This document shows positions 54,776-63,154 of a stretch of 64,000 bases of DNA, in pieces. This DNA is from Phyllobacterium brassicacearum (GTDB lineage: Bacteria; Pseudomonadota; Alphaproteobacteria; Rhizobiales; Rhizobiaceae). Location of the stretch: assembly GCF_003010955.1 (NCBI RefSeq), contig NZ_PGGO01000023.1:1-64000 (forward strand). The letters run 5' to 3'. The position numbers and the translations under genes were made by a program. The notes under the pieces were generated by a model that was not told the origin of the DNA, made no database searches, and saw only the letters and a program-made list of their open reading frames with translations. Within the stretch, counting starts at the first letter, position 1; each line of letters starts with the position of its first letter.

Positions 54776-55693
54776 ATGTCGGGTATCCTCGTTGGCATGC
54801 GCTTCGACCTGATCGACCTTCGCCTGTTTCTCGCCGTGGTGGATGCCGGCAGCATCACGAAAGGGGCGGCGGACGTCGGGCTTTCACTACCGGCCGCCAG
54901 CGAGCGCCTGCGCGACATGGAAGCCGCCGGCAAGGTCCGGCTGCTTGAGCGCGGACGCCGCGGCGTCCGGCCGACACCGGCTGGCGAGGCATTGGCGCAC
55001 CACGCCCGCCTGATCCAGCGCCAGATCGCAAAGATGCGCGGAGAGCTCGGCGAGCATGCCAGCGGCCTGCGCGCGACCATCCGGCTCGCCGTGAACACGG
55101 CCACGCTCACTGAGTTTCTGCCCGAACGGCTCGGTGGCTGGATGGCGGCTCACCCGCAGATCGATGTCGAGCTGAAGGAGCGGCAAAGCATCGAGATCGC
55201 GAGAGCTGTCTCGGCCGGGCTGGCGGAGATCGGCATTCTTTCGGATGCGGTCGATACCACCAACCTTGAGCTGCGCCCCTTCGCCATCGACCGGCTGGTC
55301 GTCGTGGTCCCGCGCGATCACGCGCTGACGGTGAAGAAACGTGTCGCGTTCGCGGATATTCTGCATGGGCCGTTTGTCGGGTTGACGGGCGCACTGCAGG
55401 ATCACATCGACGCCCAGGCGGCGAGGATGGGTGTCAAGCTGAGGATACGCGCGCGGATGGCAACCTTTGAGGGCATCTGCCATATGGCTGCCAACGGCGT
55501 GGGCCTCGGCATCATGCCCGAGACCGCGGTGCGGCGCTGTAGCAGAACCCTGAAGCTCGCTTTTGTCCGCCTTGCCGACGACTGGGCCACACGGCAGCTG
55601 TCGGTCTGCGTCCGCTCCGAAGAGGAATTGACGTCACCTGCGCGCAACCTCTTTCACCACCTTGCATTGAGCGGCGATAATGATCGTCTATAA
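54776..55693 (+). CDS. LysR-family transcriptional regulator
   Basis: The 305-residue protein has the LysR winged HTH (LRLFLAVVDAGSITKGAADV, SLPAASERLRDMEAA, LLERGRRGVRPTPAGEAL) and an effector-binding domain from about 95 (TIRLAVNTATLTEFLPERLG onward). ATG 54776 has GAAGG upstream; ATG 54797 would also keep the domain. It faces the TauE/SafE exporter across 78 bases with the palindrome at 54731-54749, a standard LysR-target layout. The effector may be the transported anion. Confidence 0.9.
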   Translation: MSGILVGMRFDLIDLRLFLAVVDAGSITKGAADVGLSLPAASERLRDMEAAGKVRLLERGRRGVRPTPAGEALAHHARLIQRQIAKMRGELGEHASGLRATIRLAVNTATLTEFLPERLGGWMAAHPQIDVELKERQSIEIARAVSAGLAEIGILSDAVDTTNLELRPFAIDRLVVVVPRDHALTVKKRVAFADILHGPFVGLTGALQDHIDAQAARMGVKLRIRARMATFEGICHMAANGVGLGIMPETAVRRCSRTLKLAFVRLADDWATRQLSVCVRSEEELTSPARNLFHHLALSGDNDRL

Positions 55694-56009
55694 ATACAAC
55701 TATGGGTTTAAATAATAATATTATGCACCACTCTGGCAAATGTGACCGGAATGTGAACAATGTTTTGAATTATGAACCATATTGATTCCAATCTGTACGT
55801 TTATTAATCTTAGTACTGGTCACAATATTTCGTGATAATATTGAAATTAGCCGGTGTAATACACGATTTAATAAATTGTTATTGTTGATTGCCGCATTTA
55901 TATTCTTAATTAGGGCCGCCCTGCATATGTGCGTTGCATAATCGCGGGGCATCGATCGTCGGTTCATTCCGGCAGACACAAACACGAAAGCAGACAGAAG
56001 GAGAAGCAT
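55694..56009. other. AT-rich intergenic stretch upstream of the small RTX gene
   Basis: About 315 bases, strongly AT-rich compared with both flanks, holding the promoter and ribosome site (AAGGAGAAG) of the RTX gene at 56010. No coding frame is supported and no known operator was seen. Confidence 0.5.
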
Positions 56010-56615
56010 ATGGCTACTCTAGAAGGCGGCGCCTACGACGACGTTTTGTTCGGCTCGCGTTTTGACGATTTCATCCATGCCAATGGCGGCGATGATGTTG
56101 TTTTTGGCGGTCAGGGAGGCGACTCGATATTTGGCGATGACGGCAATGATCTGTTGTTTGGCGAAAAGGGCAACGATACCCTTTCCGGCGGCAACGGAGC
56201 CGATACTCTCCTTGGCGATCACGGAGCTGATATCCTGAATGGTGACGCCGGAGACGATGTGCTTCTCGGCGGTGCCGGGAAGGATGTTCTGTCCGGCGGC
56301 GAAGGCAACGACACGCTGATTGGCGGTGCCGGTGCCGATGAGCTATCGGGCGGCGCAGGCGATGATGTGTTCGTGTTCGCGGGCGGCGGCGGCAATGACG
56401 TCGTGCTTGATTTTACCCCTGGTGAAGACATCCTCCAGATCTCCAGTGGTATCAATGGCCAGGACATCCAGTCGCCGGATGACTTGGCTTCCCGTGTCAC
56501 ACAGGTTGGCGAAAATGTCGTGGTCGACCTCGGCCATGGTGATTCCGTCACTCTGGTGAACACCAATTCGGAAGATGTTCAGGCGAATCCTGACAGCTAC
56601 TTCACCGTACATTGA
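56010..56615 (+). CDS. Small RTX-repeat calcium-binding protein
   Basis: ATG 56010 follows AAGGAGAAG. The 201-residue protein is built mostly of nonapeptide RTX repeats G-G-x-G-x-D-x-L-x (for example DDVLFGSRFDDFIHANGGDD, then GGNGADTLLGDHG and GGAGADELSGGAGDD), about 1-120. A C-terminal part without repeats (LDFTPGEDILQISSGINGQD to YFTVH) is typical of type I secreted RTX proteins. These fold on Ca binding outside the cell. It has no enzymatic domain and no secretion genes nearby, so it must use a transporter elsewhere. Possible role in adhesion or matrix. Confidence 0.85.
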   Translation: MATLEGGAYDDVLFGSRFDDFIHANGGDDVVFGGQGGDSIFGDDGNDLLFGEKGNDTLSGGNGADTLLGDHGADILNGDAGDDVLLGGAGKDVLSGGEGNDTLIGGAGADELSGGAGDDVFVFAGGGGNDVVLDFTPGEDILQISSGINGQDIQSPDDLASRVTQVGENVVVDLGHGDSVTLVNTNSEDVQANPDSYFTVH

Positions 56616-56627
56616 TCCGAAACAATG

Positions 56628-56655
56628 GCGTGCCCGGCCTAATGGTCGGGCACGC
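56628..56655 (+). terminator. Stem-loop after the small RTX gene
   Basis: GCGTGCCCGGCC (56628-56639) pairs with GGTCGGGCACGC (56644-56655) over a four-base loop, with one G-T pair, 12 bases after the stop. The T tract is weak, so it may be a terminator or a stabiliser of the 3' end. Confidence 0.6.
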
Positions 56656-56854
56656 TGCTTCGTCCAGTATTTAGCTGCATCTGATATACCGCATCTCCTC
56701 CCTTTGCTATTTTCGTCTTTCTGGAGTCGCCAGCACTCCTTGGAAAACCGCTTGAATATCCCTATGTTCGTGCCCAGAGCGGGAGCGACCAATTGTCCGG
56801 CAGGCTGGACAGTCCCGGGATGCAGCCCGCAGCGATCGAGCGAGGACGGATGCG

Positions 56855-57793
56855 ATGTCGGAAACGCGGCGCAAGCTCACAACGATCTTCTCGGCCGACG
56901 TTCAGGATTACACCCGCCTGATGCGGGCCGACGAAGAGGGGACACTCGCCACTCTCAAACAGTATCGTGATGCTATGGCACGCCTGATCGTGGCGCATGA
57001 CGGCCGCGTCATCAACACCTGGGGCGACGGGCTGATCGCCGAATTTCCAAGCGTTGTCGAGGCGGTGCGTGCTGCAGTCGACGCGCAGAACGAGCTGGCT
57101 GGTTATAACACCAAGCGCTCGGATGACGCGCGCATGCTGTTTCGCATCGGCATCAACCTCGGTGACGTGATTGCCGAAGATGGCGACATTTATGGCGACG
57201 GCGTCAATGTTGCCGCGCGCCTCCAGACGTCGGCGGCACCGGGCGGGATTGTGATCTCCAATACCGTCTACGATCAGGTGCGTAACAAGGTCGCTGTCGG
57301 CTTCGAATTCCTCGGCCTGCTTGAGGTCAAGAACATCGATGGCGGGGTGCCAAGCTACGCGGTGCGGATCGGCGTAGAAGGCGAAGACCCGGCTCCGGCG
57401 CCGCCACATAGCGCGTTTGGCCGCCAGCAGTCCCCCGCGGAAGTACCGCTGCGGGCCGGTGCCGCTCCGGTGAGAGGGCCCACCAGGAAATATGGCGTAC
57501 TTGCGGTGATTGCTGCTGCCCTCGCCGGCATAAACCTCCTCTCCTGGCAGGGAGAATTCTGGGCAGCCTGGCCTCTGCTTGCGCTCGCCGTGTTATCGGT
57601 GCTGATCTGGTTGCGGTCGGCAAAAGGGACGGACCGCATGCTCGCCACGCTGGGCGCAGCGGGCCTTGGCATCGCCGGCATCAATCTCCTGTCCTGGGAT
57701 GGAACGTTCTGGGCAATCTGGCCGCTGTTAGGCATCGCGATCGCGGCCGGCCTTCGCTGGGTCATGCGCCGGCAGCCGTCCGTCGGGCAGTGA
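56855..57793 (+). CDS. Class III adenylate/guanylate cyclase with duplicated membrane hairpin
   Basis: The 312-residue protein has an N-terminal class III cyclase domain (about 8-170): LTTIFSADVQDYTRLMRADE with the first metal-binding Asp, GRVINTWGDGLIAEFPSVVE with the second, and INLGDVIAEDGDIYGDGVNV, ending near YAVRIG. After a proline-rich linker, residues about 205-300 repeat a two-helix unit: GINLLSWQGEFWAAWPLLAL and GINLLSWDGTFWAIWPLLGI. The membrane part is thus C-terminal, the reverse of many rhizobial cyclases. Product and stimulus are unknown. Confidence 0.85.
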   Translation: MSETRRKLTTIFSADVQDYTRLMRADEEGTLATLKQYRDAMARLIVAHDGRVINTWGDGLIAEFPSVVEAVRAAVDAQNELAGYNTKRSDDARMLFRIGINLGDVIAEDGDIYGDGVNVAARLQTSAAPGGIVISNTVYDQVRNKVAVGFEFLGLLEVKNIDGGVPSYAVRIGVEGEDPAPAPPHSAFGRQQSPAEVPLRAGAAPVRGPTRKYGVLAVIAAALAGINLLSWQGEFWAAWPLLALAVLSVLIWLRSAKGTDRMLATLGAAGLGIAGINLLSWDGTFWAIWPLLGIAIAAGLRWVMRRQPSVGQ

Positions 57794-57812
57794 TTTCATC
57801 GTATACGCTCCA

Positions 57813-57941
57813 TCACCCAAGATCGATCTGATCCGTCTGAGCCCAATCATCGTCCTGAACTGCCGGGCGCTCATCGATCTCGCCCTGATAGGCGAGCAGG
57901 ACAATCGACACGATTGCCAGGACCAGTGTGAAGTCATGCAT
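57813..57941 (-). CDS. Small single-helix membrane protein
   Basis: From ATG 57941, eight bases after AAAGGAT, a 42-residue frame runs MHDFTLVLAIVSIVLLAYQG then an acidic tail (DERPAVQDDDWAQTDQIDLG). The single hydrophobic helix and clean ribosome site support a real small protein, but no family is known. It converges on the cyclase 19 bases away. Confidence 0.45.
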   Translation of the reverse strand: MHDFTLVLAIVSIVLLAYQGEIDERPAVQDDDWAQTDQIDLG

Positions 57942-58220
57942 CGGCTTATCCTTTCGCATCGCGGCAGGCAACGCAGGCCCGCTTTCATGCAGCAACGGCG
58001 TTGCGATGAGTCTAGGGCGATATTTGTTTAAATGGAGGCGCCGGGCAGGCAATTAGAGGGAATTTGCTCACCTTGCATTGACCGACTCTTGGTTGCGGGG
58101 GGCCTGATAGCGCATGGACCCGGCGCAAATCCAATCGGTGAACGCCGATGCCCGTGTTTCCGAGACAACTCGAAGCCGTCCAGCAGATACTTTCCACTGA
58201 ACGGCTGTAGGATCCGGATG

Positions 58221-58239
58221 GCGCGATCGGTGATCGCGC
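58221..58239 (-). terminator. Stem-loop downstream of the large RTX gene
   Basis: GCGCGATC (58221-58228) and GATCGCGC (58232-58239) form a perfect 8-bp stem with a three-base loop, starting six bases after the RTX stop. No T tract follows on the minus strand, so it is a weak terminator at best. Confidence 0.45.
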
Positions 58240-58244
58240 TATGC

Positions 58245-60116
58245 TCACATCATGAAGTCATTAGCCGACCAATCATGATCGAAATCGCCGCTGACCTGGA
58301 TGACAAGGTCGGCAGTGCCGTCGCCATTGATGTCGGCCTCGACGTGCACATAATCCTGGGACGAGGCATCGTCCGGAACAACGACCCGCAATTCGCCAGC
58401 GGCGCCGGTGAAGTCGCCACCGCTAATGAAGTGAAAGTCTTGATTACCGTTGGTGCCGGTATCGGCATCGATCCTGCTCAGATCGATTTTGTCACCCTCG
58501 GCCGAGCTGAAATCGACGATACTATCGGCGTGGGCCTGTCCATTTTGTTGCAGATCGCCCCGTTCGGCATAATCGAAGCGGAAGATGTCGGCGCCGGCGC
58601 CGCCAGTCAGCGCGTCGAAGCCAAGTCCGCCGGCAAGAACATTATTGACCGCATTACCGGTGAGGAAGTCGGCATACTGGCTGCCGATGAGATTCTCGAC
58701 CTCCACCAACGTGTCGCCCGCAGAATTCTCGCCTGTGGAGAGGTCGACACTGAGCCCATTGGCGAATGTCGTATAATCAACCGTGTCGGTACCGGCGCCG
58801 CCGACGATAATGTCGCTACCGTCACCACCGACGAGGAGGTCGTCACCATTGCCACCGGCAAGAATGTCATCACCAGCGCCGCCCCACAACGTATCATTGC
58901 CGTCGCCACCGAGGAGAATGTCTTCACCGGCACCACCATCGAGGTGATCATCGCCGGCGCCGCCCTCAAGCGTGTCATCGCCAGCGTCGTCAGAACCGCC
59001 AGCCAGCCAGTCATTGCCCTCACCACCCAGGAGGTGGTCATCACCGTAGCCACCGTTCAGCCGGTCGTCGCCGCTACCGCCCCAGAGCGTGTCATTGTTG
59101 TCGCCGCCGCGCAGCCAGTCGTCGCCATCGTCGCCGAGCAGATGATCCGCGCCGGCGCCGCCGTCGAGCCAATCAGTGCCGGTGCCGCCAACGAGCGAGT
59201 CGTCGCCGGCACCGCCGTTCAGGCGGTCTTCGCCATCATCGCCGATAACCGTATCATTGCCGTCGCCGCCATAGAGCCAGTCTTCCCCGTCTCCGCCTTC
59301 CAGACGGTCATCGCCGGCGCCGCCGTCGGCCCACTCGCTGCCTGCGCCACCGGCGACATAGTCAGCACCCGCACCGCCGTTCAAGCGGTCGTCACCTTCG
59401 CCGCCATTCAGCCGGTCGGCACCTTCACCGCCGATAAGCGTGTCATTACCCTCGCCACCGCGCAGCCAGTCATCGCCATCACCGCCGTTGAGATAGTCAG
59501 CACCGGCATCGCCATCGAGCCAGTCCGTGCCGGCGCCGCCAAGCAGCTTGTCGTCGCCTTCGCCACCGTTCAGCCGGTCCTCGCCGGCACCGCCGTCCAG
59601 AGTGTCATTGCCTGCGCCGCCGTAGAGCCAGTCCTCGCCCTCGCCGCCAAGCAGCTTGTCATCGCCCGCGCCGCCATCCAGCCAGTCCGTACCTGCGCCG
59701 CCCGACAAGGTGTCATCGCCGTCACCGCCCGCAAGGCCATCATCGCCAGCAAGGCCGACCAGCACGTTGTCACCACTGTCGCCGGAGAGCTTGTCGGCGA
59801 AGGCCGAGCCCACGAGATTTTCGAAGCCGACTGCCAAGCGATCGCCTTCTGCATCACCGCCCCAAGTACCGAGCACGCCAAGGCCGTTGAGCCCGCCTAG
59901 ATGAACCATAACGCCTTCCGGCGAACTCTCGTACCCCAGCGTGTCCGTGCCCTCTCCGCCGAAGAGGAGGTCGGAATCGCCGCCCTTGCCTTCGATGTAG
60001 TCGTTGGCACTGCTGCCAAAGATCCGGTCGTCATCGTCGTTGGCGACGATCACCTGGTCGACGCCATTGCCTGGATGAATATCGAGGAGATCAAGCAGGG
60101 ATTGGTTCAGCGCCAT
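58245..60116 (-). CDS. Large RTX-repeat calcium-binding protein
   Basis: The product of about 623 residues (ATG 60116) is dominated by several dozen RTX nonapeptides (such as [20 protein letters not shown]), from about 40 to 480. Its C-terminus resembles the serralysin (peptidase M10) C-terminal domain: [40 protein letters not shown] and [15 protein letters not shown], and ends [12 protein letters not shown]. No protease or lipase domain is present. It would be exported by a type I system, none of which is in the window. The repeats are highly regular, which also creates a false antisense frame on the other strand. Confidence 0.88.
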   Translation of the reverse strand: MALNQSLLDLLDIHPGNGVDQVIVANDDDDRIFGSSANDYIEGKGGDSDLLFGGEGTDTLGYESSPEGVMVHLGGLNGLGVLGTWGGDAEGDRLAVGFENLVGSAFADKLSGDSGDNVLVGLAGDDGLAGGDGDDTLSGGAGTDWLDGGAGDDKLLGGEGEDWLYGGAGNDTLDGGAGEDRLNGGEGDDKLLGGAGTDWLDGDAGADYLNGGDGDDWLRGGEGNDTLIGGEGADRLNGGEGDDRLNGGAGADYVAGGAGSEWADGGAGDDRLEGGDGEDWLYGGDGNDTVIGDDGEDRLNGGAGDDSLVGGTGTDWLDGGAGADHLLGDDGDDWLRGGDNNDTLWGGSGDDRLNGGYGDDHLLGGEGNDWLAGGSDDAGDDTLEGGAGDDHLDGGAGEDILLGGDGNDTLWGGAGDDILAGGNGDDLLVGGDGSDIIVGGAGTDTVDYTTFANGLSVDLSTGENSAGDTLVEVENLIGSQYADFLTGNAVNNVLAGGLGFDALTGGAGADIFRFDYAERGDLQQNGQAHADSIVDFSSAEGDKIDLSRIDADTGTNGNQDFHFISGGDFTGAAGELRVVVPDDASSQDYVHVEADINGDGTADLVIQVSGDFDHDWSANDFMM

Positions 60117-60367
60117 GGAGGCCTCCATCCAGGATGTATTCGGGAGTGATTATCTATTTATTGTGCGGCAATGAACTACAAAACAATCTACAAGCCAAAT
60201 GAAATTTTCATAACACAGTAATGTTTGAATATAATACCAATATACTTCAAAATCTGAATTATTTTCTTCTTAAAATTATCGTTGTTTTCCAACGAGGGGC
60301 TCTACCGGGCCATGCTCCAAGGAAGCTGTGAGGGCGTGAACAAGCCTGGCATTTTGCCGCCCAGCGC

Positions 60368-60389
60368 GGTACGTCGTACCAAGTGGTAC
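60368..60389. promoter_or_regulatory. Overlapping GGTAC palindromes
   Basis: GGTACGTCGTACC (60368-60380) overlaps GTACCAAGTGGTAC (60376-60389), giving three GGTAC arms in 22 bases. The arrangement could serve as a dimer-binding site, but no regulator can be linked to it. Confidence 0.3.
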
Positions 60390-60673
60390 GGCTCTGTTGA
60401 CCTGGAGATCGGTGGACCGGCCCGGTCGCTCCGGGATCGAAACCTTCGAAGCGACGGTGCACCAATCCTGTATCGATTGCGAACGGAATGAGATCGATTC
60501 CGGACAGATTTCAACGATTCGCGTACAAGAAACTGCGAAAACGGAACAAGAATCTCAATCAGCACGTGAGTTTTTGGTGCATGTGGTTGAATCTCAAAAT
60601 TTGCCCACCACGTTGAGAAAACTACCCGATTTTCCAAAAAACGGTTCAACTTGACACATTGCAACTGCCCGCC

Positions 60674-60704
60674 TGACCAACTAATATATTAATTGACCAG
60701 TTGG
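60674..60704. promoter_or_regulatory. Candidate operator of the dehydratase gene
   Basis: TGACCAACT (60674-60682) and TGACCAGTT (60694-60702) repeat around the palindrome TAATATATTA (60682-60691), and CCAACT/AGTTGG (60677-60682 and 60699-60704) form an inverted repeat. It overlaps the region just before the ribosome site, a repressor position. TTGACA at 60651 may be a -35 element. Confidence 0.45.
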
Positions 60705-60712
60705 AGATTTTG

Positions 60713-62239
60713 ATGGACACCCTCAACGCACCGAGGCATTTGCGCCTCCATGCCAGCGACAATGTGATTGTCGCTGTTGACAGTTTTCAGGCCGGGCAGA
60801 GCATTGAGGGGGTAACAGTGACGGACCGCGTTCCGCGCGGACACAAACTGGCTTCCCGCTTGATCGGAGCCGGCGACCCTGTGCGCAAGTTCGGCCAGAT
60901 CATCGGCTCGGCTTCCAGGCGCATCGAGCCCGGTGAATGGGTGCATGAGCACAATCTCAGCTACAGCAATTTCGTGCGCGAGGCAGGCGCGGCACATGAC
61001 GCCCATGCTAGCGACGTACTCCCAGCCGGCCAGCGCGCCACCTTCGAAGGTTTTCGCCGCGCCAATGGCCGCGCCGGCACACGCAATTATATCGGCGTAT
61101 TGACCTCGGTGAACTGCTCAGCCTCCGTTGCACGCTTCATCGCCGAGGCAGTGCAGAAGTCAGGGATACTCGATGATTATCCGATGGTCGATGGCATTAT
61201 TCCATTGGTCCATGGCGGCGGCTGTGCTCTCGATGTGAAGGGCGAGGGCTATGAGGTCCTGAAACGCACCCAATGGGGCTATGCCACCAATCCGAACATT
61301 GCCGCAGTTCTGATGGTCGGACTTGGCTGCGAAGGTTTCCAGATCGGCCGCTGGAAAGAGGCTTACAACATTGTCGAGAGCGATAGTTTCCGCAGCTTGA
61401 CGATCCAGGAAGTCGGGGGCACCCGCAAGACGATGGAGGCCGGCGTTGCGGCGATCCGTGACATGCTGCCGACTGCCGCGAACGTCAAACGCGAAACGAT
61501 CCCCGCATCGGAATTGATGCTGGCACTGCAATGCGGCGGCTCGGACGGCTATTCCGGCATCACGGCCAATCCTGCGCTCGGCGCGGCTGTCGACCTTCTG
61601 GTGCAACACGGCGGCACGGCCATCCTCTCCGAGACACCGGAAATCTACGGCGCTGAACATCTGCTCATCGAGCGCGCCTCCAATCCTGAGGCGGTGGAGA
61701 GGCTGCAATCGGTCATCGCCTGGTGGGAAGATTACACGGCCCGCAACAAGATGGAGATGAACAACAATCCTTCTCCAGGCAACAAGGCCGGTGGTTTGAC
61801 CACTATTCTAGAGAAGTCGCTGGGTGCCGTTGCGAAATCCGGGACGACACCACTCGAAGCGGTCTACGGTTACGCCGAGCCGGTCACGGCGCATGGCCTC
61901 GTTTTCATGGACACGCCCGGCTACGATCCCGTGTCGGCAACCGGGCAAGTTGCTGGCGGAGCCAATGTGCTGGCCTTCACCACAGGACGTGGTTCCGCCT
62001 ATGGCTGCAAGCCGACGCCATCCATAAAGCTCGCCACCAACACGCCCATGTACAATCAGATGATCGAGGATATGGATATCAATTGTGGCGACGTGCTTGA
62101 CGGCGTGTCCATCGAGGACAAGGGTCGCGAGATCTTCAAGCGTATCCTGAAGGTTGCGTCGGGCGAGCGCAGCAAGTCTGAAGAGCTTGGTTATGGCGAT
62201 GCCGAATTCGTGCCATGGCAAATCGGCGCGACAATGTAA
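60713..62239 (+). CDS. UxaA/GarD-family altronate or galactarate dehydratase
   Basis: ATG 60713 follows TTGGAGATTTTG. The 508-residue protein has an N-terminal SAF-like domain (HASDNVIVAVDSFQAGQSIE, VPRGHKLASRLIGAGDPVRK, about 10-90) and a UxaA catalytic domain with RRANGRAGTRNYIGVLTSVN near 118, VLMVGLGCEGFQ near 200, LALQCGGSDGYSGITANPAL near 270 and NNNPSPGNKAGGLTTILEKS near 350, then AFTTGRGSAYGCKPTPSIKL. The Cys residues typical of the metal site are present. The end is closer to galactarate dehydratase than UxaA. With KdgD 10 kb away, galactarate to 5-keto-4-deoxyglucarate is a reasonable role. Confidence 0.85.
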   Translation: MDTLNAPRHLRLHASDNVIVAVDSFQAGQSIEGVTVTDRVPRGHKLASRLIGAGDPVRKFGQIIGSASRRIEPGEWVHEHNLSYSNFVREAGAAHDAHASDVLPAGQRATFEGFRRANGRAGTRNYIGVLTSVNCSASVARFIAEAVQKSGILDDYPMVDGIIPLVHGGGCALDVKGEGYEVLKRTQWGYATNPNIAAVLMVGLGCEGFQIGRWKEAYNIVESDSFRSLTIQEVGGTRKTMEAGVAAIRDMLPTAANVKRETIPASELMLALQCGGSDGYSGITANPALGAAVDLLVQHGGTAILSETPEIYGAEHLLIERASNPEAVERLQSVIAWWEDYTARNKMEMNNNPSPGNKAGGLTTILEKSLGAVAKSGTTPLEAVYGYAEPVTAHGLVFMDTPGYDPVSATGQVAGGANVLAFTTGRGSAYGCKPTPSIKLATNTPMYNQMIEDMDINCGDVLDGVSIEDKGREIFKRILKVASGERSKSEELGYGDAEFVPWQIGATM

Positions 62240-62257
62240 TCGGGTGCAACAAGATGC

Positions 62258-62297
62258 AAATGAAACGGGAGCCAGCGGCTCCCGTTTCATTTTTGGG
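62258..62297. terminator. Strong bidirectional terminator
   Basis: AAATGAAACGGGAGCC (62258-62273) and GGCTCCCGTTTCATTT (62277-62292) form a perfect 16-bp stem with a three-base loop, flanked by A's and T's. It separates the convergent dehydratase and transporter genes and should stop both transcripts. Confidence 0.88.
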
Positions 62298-62306
62298 CAC
62301 GCGAAT

Positions 62307-63152
62307 TCAAGCCGTTGTCGGCTGCTGCTTGGCGCGGGCTACGATCTGCGTCGGGTTGACGAAGCGCAAGGCGATCAGCAGCCAGATCAGTGTTGTCACC
62401 ATATAGACCACAGCCATGGCATCAATGGACTGCACGGCGCGCACTCCCGATGCAAACACCGAGTAATACAGAGCGACGACGAGGGTCTGGCTCGTCGGCC
62501 CAGCGGTCAGGAAGGTCAGTTCGAACATGGCGACAGTGCGCACAAGCACGAGCAGCAGGGCGGCCAGAATGCCAGGGAGCAGCATTGGCAACAGAACATG
62601 ACGGAACAACTGGAAGGTGCCGGCTCCGAACACGCGCGCGGCTGCTTCGATCTTTGGGTCGATCTGTTCGATGAAGGGGATCATCACAAGGACGACAAAC
62701 GGCACGGTCGGCACCAGATTGGCGAGGACGACACCCCAGAATGTGCCGCCGACGCCAGCTTGATAGAGAACAGTCGCCAGCGGGATGCCGAAGGTGATCG
62801 GTGGCACCAGCAATGGTAACAGGAAGAGCAGCATGATCAGCTTCTTGCCCGGAAAGTCGCGGCGCGCCAGAGCATAGGCCGCAGTAACACCAAGGAGGCC
62901 GGAGAGTGCGACAACGGTGAAGGCAATCTGGAACGTAACAATCAGAACATCGCTGAGCTGAAACTCCGACCAGGCGGTGAAATACCAGCTTGTTGTCCAG
63001 CCCGCAGGCAACCAGGTGCCGAGCCAGCGTGTGGCAAAGGACGAGATGATGACCGTCGCGATCATCGCCAGCAGATTAATGACAAAAAAAACGACAAGAA
63101 CCCAAATGGCGGTGATCCAGAGCTTTGCGCCGATGGTCGTATCGCGGATCAT
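62307..63152 (-). CDS. ABC transporter permease (PotC-type)
   Basis: The 281-residue permease resembles spermidine/putrescine PotC-class proteins that import small organic solutes. It has an N-terminal helix (LWITAIWVLVVFFVINLLA), YALARRDFPGKKLIMLLFLL near 93, and the EAA loop EAAARVFGAGTFQLFRHVLL near 168, followed by PGILAALLLVLVRTVAMFEL. Six helices are expected. It starts two bases after the stop of the other permease. The binding protein and ATPase should lie beyond the window. Confidence 0.87.
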   Translation of the reverse strand: MIRDTTIGAKLWITAIWVLVVFFVINLLAMIATVIISSFATRWLGTWLPAGWTTSWYFTAWSEFQLSDVLIVTFQIAFTVVALSGLLGVTAAYALARRDFPGKKLIMLLFLLPLLVPPITFGIPLATVLYQAGVGGTFWGVVLANLVPTVPFVVLVMIPFIEQIDPKIEAAARVFGAGTFQLFRHVLLPMLLPGILAALLLVLVRTVAMFELTFLTAGPTSQTLVVALYYSVFASGVRAVQSIDAMAVVYMVTTLIWLLIALRFVNPTQIVARAKQQPTTA

Positions 63153-63154
63153 GA

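Larger units (their letters stand above)
60117..60712. other. AT-rich intergenic stretch between divergent genes
   Basis: About 600 bases upstream of both the large RTX gene and the dehydratase gene. No coding frame is supported. The last 45 bases hold a candidate operator, and GGTAC-based overlapping palindromes lie at 60368-60389. Confidence 0.45.

Noticed and set aside
58032-59900. A 622-codon open frame on the plus strand
   Set aside because: It is exactly antisense to the large RTX gene. The RTX repeat keeps the opposite strand free of stops, giving a low-complexity A/V/I/T-rich translation with no motif and no ribosome site.
60302-60664. A 120-codon minus-strand frame in the AT-rich gap
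   Set aside because: It has a short internal repeat (SVRNR twice) but no ribosome site or conserved motif, and lies across likely regulatory DNA.
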